Shown here: in pieces, positions 27,960-35,316 of the stretch
How positions within the stretch are numbered: the stretch's first letter is position 1
Layout: each line of letters opens with the position of its first letter
Assembly (NCBI GenBank): GCA_937872515.1
Contig: CALMSX010000014.1
Span: forward strand, 1 to 56,341
DNA: 56,341 nt
Direction of reading: 5' to 3'
Source: an uncultured Bacteroidota bacterium
GTDB lineage: Bacteria > Bacteroidota > Bacteroidia > Chitinophagales > Saprospiraceae
Position numbers and translations under genes: made by a program
The notes under the pieces: model-generated
What the model saw: the letters and a program-made list of their open reading frames with translations, nothing else
Database searches by the model: none
What the model was told of the DNA's origin: nothing

Positions 27960-29918
27960 ATGTATGATATCCTACAGCTCAATGAGATGTTGGTACCTGA
28001 GTTAAAAGATATAGCTGAAAAACTCAATATCGACGGTTATAAGAAGCTGACCAAACAAGACCTGATTTACAAGATCCTAGACGAGCAAGCCCTGCTCAAT
28101 AAAACAAGAACTACAGAACCGGCGGGAACTGACGCCTCAGAAAGAAAGGAAGTTCATCAAAGACCACAACGCACCAAAGCTGAAGCTCCTAATTTGGCTG
28201 AGCAAAAAAAGAGGGGAAGAAAGCCCAATGCAGCCAAACCAGATACCAAGGCAGCAGAGGCACCAGAACCTGCACAGCCCATTGAAGAGAAAGCCGCTGC
28301 AGTTCAGGAAAATTCACGAGAAGGACAACCAGGGGAAGAACAACGCGAAGAAAGAAGGCACAAAGAAAGGCCACAACACAAACCCAACCCTCGTTACCAG
28401 GATAGAGATAATGCAGGAAACAACAGGGACGGAAACCGAGAAAATACTCCGAACAGAGAAAGCAATCAAAATCGCGAAAACAACCCTAATCGAGAAAGCG
28501 GAAACTCTAACAGAGAGCACTACCAAAGCCGAGAAAACAATCCCAATAGAGACAACAATGCAAACCGCGATAATTACAACCGCGACAATGCAAACCGCGA
28601 TAACGCGAACCGGGATAATGCAAACCGGGATAATTCCAATAGAGACAACAATTCCAACAGAGATTATAATTCCAATCGCGACAACAATCAGGGCAGGAGG
28701 AGAAACTATGATCAGCAGCCCATGGCGCAAAACCCGGATCCCAACTATGAGATGTATCCTGAGCCCATTCAGCAAGAGCCGGCATTCAACATCGATCTGG
28801 ATGGATTGATTGAAGGCGAAGGTGTATTGGAAATGATGCCTGATGGATATGGCTTCCTTAGGTCGTCTGACTACAACTATCTTTCTTCACCGGATGACAT
28901 CTACGTTAGTCCATCACAGGTAAAACTATTTGGATTAAAGACAGGGGACACGGTTAAAGGCGCCATCAGGCCTCCAAAAGAAGGAGAAAAGTATTTTGCA
29001 TTACTAAAAGTATCACTGATCAATGGCTTTGAGCCTCAGATGGTAAAAGAAAGGGTACCTTTTGATTACCTTACTCCTCTGTTCCCAGAAGAAAAATTTG
29101 TATTGACATCTGATCCTTCGGGTAAAGACTACGGCAACAGGATGATTGACCTGTTCACCCCGATTGGAAAAGGCCAAAGGGGCTTGATTGTGGCACAGCC
29201 TAAAACAGGTAAGACCTTTTTATTGAAGGATGTAGCCAATGCCATAGCTAAAAACCACCCGGAATGTTATCTGTTGGTGGTATTGATAGATGAGCGTCCT
29301 GAAGAGGTCACTGATATGAAGAGGAGCGTAAAAGCAGAAGTAGTAGCTTCTACCTTTGACGAACCGGCTGAAAACCACGTGAGAGTTGCGGGCCTCGTTT
29401 TGGAGAAAGCCAAAAGGCTCGTTGAAAGCGGACACGATGTTGTGATTTTGCTAGACAGTATTACCCGTTTGGCCAGGGCTTACAATACAGTGGCACCACC
29501 TAGTGGAAGGGTATTGTCAGGGGGTGTGGAAGCAACTGCATTGCACAAGCCCAAGAAATTTTTTGGTGCAGCCAGGAAGATTGAAAGAGGAGGTTCCTTA
29601 ACTATTTTGGCAACCGCCCTGATCGATACAGGATCAAGAATGGACGAGGTCATCTTCGAAGAATTCAAAGGAACGGGTAACATGGAACTTCAATTGGATA
29701 GAACTTTGGCCAACAAACGTTTGTACCCTGCCATTGACCTTACCAAATCCAGCACACGAAGGGAAGAACTCTTATTGGATCCAGCTACTCTTCAGAGGAT
29801 GTTTGTGTTGAGAAATTACCTCGCAGACATGAAGCCGGATGAAGCTATGGAGTTTTTGAGAAAGTATATGATTGGAACCAAGACCAATGAAGAATTTATG
29901 TCTTCCATGAATGGTTAA
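27960..29918 (+). CDS. rho: Transcription termination factor Rho with long disordered insertion
   Basis: 652 residues, against about 420 for E. coli Rho. Residues 1-48 are the Rho N-terminal helical domain ([20 protein letters not shown]). Residues about 50-270 are an added low-complexity region: first Lys/Glu/Pro/Ala-rich, then Asn/Arg/Asp repeats. The RNA-binding cold-shock-like domain follows at about 283-355 ([17 protein letters not shown]). The ATPase has Walker A AQPKTGKT, Walker [17 protein letters not shown] and the Q-loop region after it. Rho is a hexameric RNA helicase that ends transcription. The insertion is typical of Bacteroidota Rho and is reported to drive condensate formation in Bacteroides. 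It is followed by an intrinsic terminator. Confidence 0.97.
   Translation: MYDILQLNEMLVPELKDIAEKLNIDGYKKLTKQDLIYKILDEQALLNKTRTTEPAGTDASERKEVHQRPQRTKAEAPNLAEQKKRGRKPNAAKPDTKAAEAPEPAQPIEEKAAAVQENSREGQPGEEQREERRHKERPQHKPNPRYQDRDNAGNNRDGNRENTPNRESNQNRENNPNRESGNSNREHYQSRENNPNRDNNANRDNYNRDNANRDNANRDNANRDNSNRDNNSNRDYNSNRDNNQGRRRNYDQQPMAQNPDPNYEMYPEPIQQEPAFNIDLDGLIEGEGVLEMMPDGYGFLRSSDYNYLSSPDDIYVSPSQVKLFGLKTGDTVKGAIRPPKEGEKYFALLKVSLINGFEPQMVKERVPFDYLTPLFPEEKFVLTSDPSGKDYGNRMIDLFTPIGKGQRGLIVAQPKTGKTFLLKDVANAIAKNHPECYLLVVLIDERPEEVTDMKRSVKAEVVASTFDEPAENHVRVAGLVLEKAKRLVESGHDVVILLDSITRLARAYNTVAPPSGRVLSGGVEATALHKPKKFFGAARKIERGGSLTILATALIDTGSRMDEVIFEEFKGTGNMELQLDRTLANKRLYPAIDLTKSSTRREELLLDPATLQRMFVLRNYLADMKPDEAMEFLRKYMIGTKTNEEFMSSMNG
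28544..28685 (+). repeat. Degenerate 15-base tandem repeats encoding Asn-Arg-Asp-Asn units in rho
   Basis: Units of the type AACCGCGATAATGCA (five codons, N-R-D-N-A/S/N) repeat about ten times across residues 195-242. Codons vary between copies (CGC/CGG/AGA; GAT/GAC), so the protein pattern is kept while the DNA drifts. The upstream stretch 28440-28543 has a related NRE/ENPN pattern. Confidence 0.85.
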
Positions 29919-29941
29919 AATTAGTTCCTAATAATAAAAAA

Positions 29942-29967
29942 AGCCCGTCAAAATATTTTGATGGGCT
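29942..29967. terminator. Bidirectional intrinsic terminator between rho and the secreted paralogue
   Basis: AGCCCGTCAAAA and TTTTGATGGGCT form a near-perfect stem (one G-T) around a short loop. A tract upstream and T tract downstream make it usable for rho on plus and for the gene ending at 29977 on minus. Confidence 0.92.
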
Positions 29968-29976
29968 TTTTTATTT

Positions 29977-30942
29977 TTATTGTTTCGGAAGCTGGGCTAC
30001 GAAAAAGTCATAATTGGAATGGAAGTAGCCATTGTTAACGTAAAACAGCATTTGAGAATACAGCATGTTTTTATCATCAAAAGGATTGTCAAACTTTGCC
30101 TTGCTGTTCATGTTGAAATCTGTATTATAATAGCCTAACGTATTGTCGTATGACGCCCTCATAGTTGAGTTGTTTGGATAAAATATGACATCAGAATACA
30201 AGAAACTCATGTCATCATTGGGCCCATCGCTTTTTATTTTACCATCTGCGTTAAAATCGCCTCCCCACAGAGCCCAGTATCCAAATTTCACATACTCGTT
30301 TTGAGAAAGGTCAGAATAGTTAAGATTGTTGGAAATAAAGCCAAAATCAAACATGGGTACATTTTGTGTCGTAAAATCGACCAACTGAGTGATATCTGTT
30401 TTGAGGGTCATAGCTGCCAGATGCGAGCGATGCCGGATGGCAACAAAAAACTGATTGCCTGTGACAGTTGGAAAGTTGACCATGCTGACACCATCAAGGT
30501 CTACGATATCTCCGTCTCTTTGCACGAGACAGGAACGAGTGGCCACCACATTGGTAGAATCGGTAGGTGAACGCAACTCAAGGAAGACCCAATCTACGAT
30601 GGCATTCTGGCCGGTAATATCCAAGACCGCAGTATCGAGAATTTCATGCATGGACTGTGGCTGGTTGGAGGGTATGTGGGTATACTTTGTAGTAATATTG
30701 AGATTGGGGTGCTCATATTTATAAGGATCCAGTAATGGTATATAAGTTTTGCCACCAAAAGGGCTGAGACGCAGGTTGTCGCGCATCAGTGGTTTGCCCG
30801 TATTGGAAACCGCATTGTTGTTGTCCGTCAAAGCCCCTTCGAGGTAAACGCGTGCATTGATCACAATGCCCGAAGTTTGAGAGAAAGTAATGCCAGGTAA
30901 GGCAATAGCCAGCAGCAATATAAAAATGGAATTAACTTTCAT
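29977..30942 (-). CDS. Secreted protein with Ca-binding-like loops, copy 1 of a tandem pair
   Basis: 321 residues. The signal peptide ends PGITFSQ. The mature protein starts with a conserved block (INARVYLEGALTDNN, PLMRDNLRLSPF), followed by a beta-rich part (VDWVFLELRSPTDST, SCLVQRDGDIVDLDGVS). Near the end GGDFNADGKIKSDGPNDDMS and a related second loop look like dockerin/EF-hand-type calcium loops. Related proteins in Saprospiria-type genomes are sometimes labelled hemagglutinin, but I know of no demonstrated function. No T9SS sorting domain is visible. It is a paralogue of the gene at 31130-32080, 187 bases away. That gap is AT-rich and contains no clear promoter. Confidence 0.82.
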   Translation of the reverse strand: MKVNSIFILLLAIALPGITFSQTSGIVINARVYLEGALTDNNNAVSNTGKPLMRDNLRLSPFGGKTYIPLLDPYKYEHPNLNITTKYTHIPSNQPQSMHEILDTAVLDITGQNAIVDWVFLELRSPTDSTNVVATRSCLVQRDGDIVDLDGVSMVNFPTVTGNQFFVAIRHRSHLAAMTLKTDITQLVDFTTQNVPMFDFGFISNNLNYSDLSQNEYVKFGYWALWGGDFNADGKIKSDGPNDDMSFLYSDVIFYPNNSTMRASYDNTLGYYNTDFNMNSKAKFDNPFDDKNMLYSQMLFYVNNGYFHSNYDFFVAQLPKQ

Positions 30943-31129
30943 GCCAGGATATTTTTGAGGTTAACCTTAATAAGAAAAATTACAGTACGGATGATTTACC
31001 AATCTGCCTGAATAATGTCACAATTTCAAAATGCATCGAAATTGACAATACTGCCCTCAAAAGTTTTAGAATAGTGCAAGTTACTAACTAAAGCGCTGAA
31101 AAGCAAGGATTCAGCCAAAATATAGATCA

Positions 31130-32080
31130 TTAAGGCAGCTGCTCAATCAATGATGCATAATTGAGGTGTAGTTTTACATTATTGGGATAAAAAAATACCT
31201 GACCGTACAAAAAATTGGTATCGTCAAAAGGGTTGTCAAATTTCGACTTACTGTTTAGGTTAAAGTCAGAGTTAAAATATCCAATGGCACTGTCATAAGA
31301 ACTGCGGTATTGGGTATTGGGAGTGTGAAAAATCACGTCATACATGAGTACGCTGAGGTCGTCATTGGCACCCATTGCCTTAACGGCACCATCGGCATTA
31401 AAATCACCACCAAACAAGGCGTTGTAACCTGAAATTACTTGTGAATTTTGAGCCATTCCGGTATAGTTAAGTGTAGGAGAAACAACGCCAAAATCAAAAA
31501 CAGGGGTAGAAGGGGAGGTGAAGTCTACAATCTGACTGATGTTGACCAAACGGCTCATAGCACCGAGGTGATTTCTGTGTCTTACGGCTACATAGAAAAG
31601 GTTGCCTGTGGTGTTCTCAAAAAATACAGGACTTACACCATCCAGGTCAACAATATCACCATCGCGCTGCACAAGGCAAGACCGGGTGGCAACCACCAAG
31701 GTAGAATCGGATGCAGACCTCAGCTCCATAAATACCCAGTCTACAATGGCATCGTCGCCAGAGACGGTCAAAATGGCTGGATCGATCTGATGTTGATTGT
31801 TGGGCTGATTGGCTGGTAAATGGGTAAACCTGGCAGTGATATCAAAGTTGGGATGACCATATTTATAAGGGTCATTCACCGGCAAGTAGGATTCAGAAGA
31901 AAATGGACTCAATCTGAGATTGTCTCTCATGAGTGGGCGACCTGTGGATGACACAGCGTTGCCATTGTTGATCAAAGCGCCTTCGAGGTAGACCCTGGCT
32001 TTAACAGTGATGCCATTTCCTGATTGAGAAAATAGAGAAATCGACCCTAGTAGGAGTAAAAAAAATAGAAAGGTTTTCAT
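31130..32080 (-). CDS. Secreted protein with Ca-binding-like loops, copy 2 of a tandem pair
   Basis: 316 residues; signal peptide ending SISLFSQ. It aligns with its neighbour along the full length: VKARVYLEGALINNG, PLMRDNLRLSPF, SCLVQRDGDIVDLDGVS and SKFDNPFDDTNFLYGQ are shared almost word for word, while the segments between differ. The calcium-loop-like piece GGDFNADGAVKAMGANDDLS is retained. This is an old tandem duplication. The C-terminus ends soon after the last shared block with no sorting domain. Function unknown. Confidence 0.82.
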   Translation of the reverse strand: MKTFLFFLLLLGSISLFSQSGNGITVKARVYLEGALINNGNAVSSTGRPLMRDNLRLSPFSSESYLPVNDPYKYGHPNFDITARFTHLPANQPNNQHQIDPAILTVSGDDAIVDWVFMELRSASDSTLVVATRSCLVQRDGDIVDLDGVSPVFFENTTGNLFYVAVRHRNHLGAMSRLVNISQIVDFTSPSTPVFDFGVVSPTLNYTGMAQNSQVISGYNALFGGDFNADGAVKAMGANDDLSVLMYDVIFHTPNTQYRSSYDSAIGYFNSDFNLNSKSKFDNPFDDTNFLYGQVFFYPNNVKLHLNYASLIEQLP

Positions 32081-32147
32081 ACCAATTGATTTGTAGTTTT
32101 CAAAAAAGAGAGCACGATCAATCGGATTTTGGGCTGTTTATTAAGAA

Positions 32148-32155
32148 CAAATATA
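32148..32155 (-). promoter_or_regulatory. Candidate -7 element for the secreted paralogue (copy 2)
   Basis: On minus this reads TATATTTG, a full TAnnTTTG match, 68 bases upstream of the start at 32080. The -33 position has no TTTG. The 368-base gap 32081-32448 is very AT-rich and otherwise holds only the sigma-factor promoter described separately. Confidence 0.4.
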
Positions 32156-32323
32156 TATTAAAAATAATTAATATTAAAAAAATGGTTGAATAATTTTTTA
32201 TTCTTTTTTTGAAGGTTGTTTTGCAAACAATTGATTATCAGAAATTAATAACTTAAAAAAACATACAAATGAAAAATAATGGGCAATATTTTGAAATTTT
32301 AACACTTTGAGCCGAAAAAGCCA

Positions 32324-32354
32324 TTGATTTATTCACCTGAAGCCATTACATTTG
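32324..32354 (+). promoter_or_regulatory. Candidate promoter for the sigma factor gene
   Basis: TTG at 32324-32326 and TACATTTG at 32347-32354, with a 20-base spacer, match Bacteroidota -33/-7 elements. The leader to the ATG at 32449 would be about 85-90 bases. Confidence 0.5.
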
Positions 32355-32448
32355 TAAAATATATCAAAAAAATCCATAGCCTATAGATTCAATACATCTA
32401 CACTAATTTTTTATCTTTTTAACAGGGGTGACCCATAAATGATTAGTT

Positions 32449-33027
32449 ATGGATGTATTTAAATTGAGCGATCAGCAGCTAATTGAATTTTATTTACAAG
32501 GCAACGAAAAATCTTTTGAAGTTTTATTGGGCAGACACAAAGACAGGATCTATACATCCATCTATCTCTTTGTGAAGGACACCGAAATGGCTGAAGATTT
32601 GTTTCAGGAAGTATTTATCAAAATCATTGATACCATCCGCAAAGGAAGGTACAACCACGAAGGCAAATTTATTCAGTGGGCTTTGAGAATTTCATACAAC
32701 CTGTGTGTAGATCATTTCAGAAAGGCCAAAAGACACACAAAAGTAGGCTCCAGCGATGGTTATGACATCATGGCCAACATTGAGACCAATGATGACAATA
32801 TGGAAGTGTACATGATGAAAAGCCAGGACCAGACGAAGGTTCGCCATATCATTGAAATGTTACCCGAGGAGCAAAGAGAGGTGATAATTCTCAGGCACTA
32901 TGCAGACATGAGTTTTAAAGAAATATCGCTGGTTACTAAGGTCAGTATCAATACGGCATTGGGTAGGATGCGTTATGCCTTGATCAATATGCGAAAAATG
33001 ATGGGTCAGGAGGCTGTTCCGGCATAA
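32449..33027 (+). CDS. Sigma-70 family (ECF-like) RNA polymerase sigma factor
   Basis: 192 residues. Region 2 covers about 10-95 (LLGRHKDRIYTSIYLFVKD, EDLFQEVFIKIIDTI, ISYNLCVDHFRKAKR). Region 4 covers about 130-185 (LPEEQREVIILRHYADMSFK, SINTALGRMRYALINMRK). There is no region 1 or 3, as in ECF/sigma-24 proteins. No anti-sigma factor is next to it, and its wording resembles a subgroup widely conserved in Bacteroidota that lacks a linked anti-sigma gene. It is single-gene, with its own promoter and terminator. Confidence 0.95.
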   Translation: MDVFKLSDQQLIEFYLQGNEKSFEVLLGRHKDRIYTSIYLFVKDTEMAEDLFQEVFIKIIDTIRKGRYNHEGKFIQWALRISYNLCVDHFRKAKRHTKVGSSDGYDIMANIETNDDNMEVYMMKSQDQTKVRHIIEMLPEEQREVIILRHYADMSFKEISLVTKVSINTALGRMRYALINMRKMMGQEAVPA

Positions 33028-33054
33028 GATATCACCTGGAGGAGCATAACTAAA

Positions 33055-33083
33055 AGAGCATCGGATCTAACGAACGATGCTCT
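33055..33083 (+). terminator. Intrinsic terminator after the sigma factor gene
   Basis: AGAGCATCG at 33055-33063 pairs with CGATGCTCT at 33075-33083; TTTTTATT follows. It lies 28 bases after the stop. Confidence 0.92.
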
Positions 33084-33164
33084 TTTTATTAAAAGTAGCA
33101 ACGTGTGGCCAGTGCTTGATATGCAATCTGATTGCACAGGTGTGGAGGCACAAGCTCAATAGAA

Positions 33165-34895
33165 TCAGTTGTTAACAAATACTTTCTGCGAGCCTACCTG
33201 TTGGTCGGCTTTGTAAAAAGTGAGAATGTAAGTTTGAGCACCCAAGTTTATTAATGCTTGCTCTGCTTGTTGTCTGGATGCAGTAACAACTATTTTTCCA
33301 TAGCTATCTCGAACCACCAGTCGATCAAATTCGAGGTCTTCAATGATTATTGGACCGCTGGTTGGGTTTGGATAAATTTTATAGGAGGCGAGATTAGCAT
33401 CAATATTAAAGGTGGTGGTAGGTGCTAACCTCAAAAACCAAATATCGCTAGTCGATGAATTGACCTCGAGGGCATTAATACTATAGTTTTTATAGTAATT
33501 AGCTGCCAGGTATATGTTATTTGTATGATTTTCAATACCGATTGCTTGGTTGCCTCTTATTGCGGGCAAGTTGGTAAAATTATATTCAAAACTACTAAGA
33601 TCAAGTGTGGTCAGTATTAATTTTCCATCATCTAATGCAGGGATGGTAATAAGACTGTCCAGCAGCCGGGCCTGACCTTGTCCAAAGCTTGAAAATAAGT
33701 ACAATTTATGATCATCAGATGACATTTCAATATTGGAAATATAAGCATTGTTGATATTGCCATAACTGAACAACCGGCATGAAAATGTTTCCACATCAAG
33801 AATGCCAAAAAACATGTTAAAGGTATTGAGCGTTCCTGGTATTTCAGACCCTAGTAATGAAAAATCACTTCCTCGAAAGAAGCCTGAAAATGCGAGGGTG
33901 TGATCATTGATTGTAGCAAAATTATTGAGATAAAGAATATCGCTTTCACGCACATTTCCATATTTGATGTTTTGAGAAATCAGTTTCAGATTTTCATCAA
34001 AGAAGGCAATATACATGTTGCTTCCAGCAGAGGGAGCACTCATCGCTTTGCCATCAACAACCAGACCTCTGGTAGTGCGACCTATAGCCACCAATTGATT
34101 TTGTTTATTTATAAGCAGCTTGTTGGCTTCAATAATACCATTCCCGCTGCTTGAGGCCAGCACTGTATGGCCAATTACCTTTCCGGATTCAATATCCATT
34201 TTCACGATGGCACATTCTGAAGCTTTGTTGTTAATATGTTGTGTTCCATAGATAAAATGGTCGTTAATTTTTAAGGTATCTTCCATTTTAAATGCAGCAT
34301 ACATAATTCCATCATGACCAAAAGCTAAATCAAAGGCACCATATTCAGAAGAATTGGCAGAATAGTCCTGGGCCGTGACCAAAAATTTCACATCTCCATT
34401 TTTATTCATTTTAAATATGAACCCATTATTGGCAAAATGGGTATTCAAATCACTTTCAAATGAATCCACCCAAATTTTATTTTTATACGATCCTGTAAGG
34501 AAAATGTCATCTTTATAAAAGTGTATTTTAAATCGTTCATGAATATATGAGAAGGAGATTCCATTTTGGGACTGCCCGTAAAGGTCTTCTGAAAAAAAAT
34601 TCTTATGCCATAGTAAATTCCCGTCACTATCCATTTTGCACAGAAAGTAATTGTTGAAAGGAGTTTGTGGCTGGAAAACCGGATGAAAGTTGGGTTTCAG
34701 GGCAGCTTGATCATAATATCTACCCAAAATGTATACATTTCCTTCACTGTCAACATTCATTTCTGAACCGTTGATATCCACGTTGTAGTTTTGATTATCT
34801 GACAGACTACCCACGTCTTTTAAATAGTCAACTTGTTGGGATCGTAAGCTAATAAAAGGAAAAATAACGATTGCAATTAATATAATCTTTTTCAT
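33165..34895 (-). CDS. T9SS type A sorting-domain protein with repeat propeller-like body
   Basis: 576 residues. The signal peptide ends FISLRSQ. The body has recurring GNVYILGRYYDQAAL- and GDVKFLVTAQDYSAN-like units, the pattern of SBBP/beta-propeller secreted proteins in which lines of 'measured values' alternate with strands. The last 70 residues are a type A sorting domain (YKIYPNPTSGPIIIEDLEFD, RDSYGKIVV, ending KVFVNN). It should be exported and surface-attached by T9SS. The ligand is unknown. It is a single transcription unit at the edge of the AT-rich surface-protein region, with a perfect palindrome 42 bases upstream of its start. Confidence 0.88.
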   Translation of the reverse strand: MKKIILIAIVIFPFISLRSQQVDYLKDVGSLSDNQNYNVDINGSEMNVDSEGNVYILGRYYDQAALKPNFHPVFQPQTPFNNYFLCKMDSDGNLLWHKNFFSEDLYGQSQNGISFSYIHERFKIHFYKDDIFLTGSYKNKIWVDSFESDLNTHFANNGFIFKMNKNGDVKFLVTAQDYSANSSEYGAFDLAFGHDGIMYAAFKMEDTLKINDHFIYGTQHINNKASECAIVKMDIESGKVIGHTVLASSSGNGIIEANKLLINKQNQLVAIGRTTRGLVVDGKAMSAPSAGSNMYIAFFDENLKLISQNIKYGNVRESDILYLNNFATINDHTLAFSGFFRGSDFSLLGSEIPGTLNTFNMFFGILDVETFSCRLFSYGNINNAYISNIEMSSDDHKLYLFSSFGQGQARLLDSLITIPALDDGKLILTTLDLSSFEYNFTNLPAIRGNQAIGIENHTNNIYLAANYYKNYSINALEVNSSTSDIWFLRLAPTTTFNIDANLASYKIYPNPTSGPIIIEDLEFDRLVVRDSYGKIVVTASRQQAEQALINLGAQTYILTFYKADQQVGSQKVFVNN

Positions 34896-34936
34896 ATTTA
34901 GAGTTTTTCTGTTTTCGGTGTCTTGCCTATTCAGAA

Positions 34937-34952
34937 AGAAATGATCATTTCT
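34937..34952. promoter_or_regulatory. 16-base perfect palindrome upstream of a T9SS protein gene
   Basis: AGAAATGATCATTTCT lies 42-57 bases upstream of the start at 34895. The position suits an operator for the minus-strand gene. The rest of 34896-35316 is AT-rich, non-coding on both strands as far as I can read, and contains no visible continuation of the neighbouring gene. Confidence 0.4.
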
Positions 34953-35316
34953 GAAAAGTGCTATAAATTAAATAATAACTTCAAGTTGCTAAGTACTGAA
35001 TCAGCTATCAAAGGCGTAAACAACTTAGGATAAAAATAAATACTGCTGAGTGGATGGCCAAGGATTTTTTAAAATCAGAATAAAATTTGGTTCTAGGATG
35101 TTTTTCTTGATTTGATTAATACTTGAAGTAAAATCAATAGGATATAGCCAATAAAATTTGGTGATAGTTATAAGCTTACAAAACTCAATTTCATTGGATT
35201 CTGATAAGGTAATACTTTAAACATTCTATAATAGATACAATCTGATTTTTGTGTTTGACTTTTATTTGGTTTTGATATAACAATTTTGCGTCAATATTTT
35301 TCCTATATGATTTTAG

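Noticed and set aside
28440..28690. CRISPR-like array of short regular repeats
   Set aside because: The repeats are in-frame codons of rho, 15 bases with no unique spacers, and no cas genes occur nearby.
28189..28785. Several long open frames antisense to, or in another frame of, the rho insertion
   Set aside because: They are shadows of the low-complexity rho sequence; their translations are repetitive hydrophobic strings with no start-site or family support.
34896..35316. Possible lost C-terminal end of the 894-residue protein in another frame
   Set aside because: Reading the minus strand past 35317 gives no PNP or GxY sorting-domain pattern, only short AT-rich frames.
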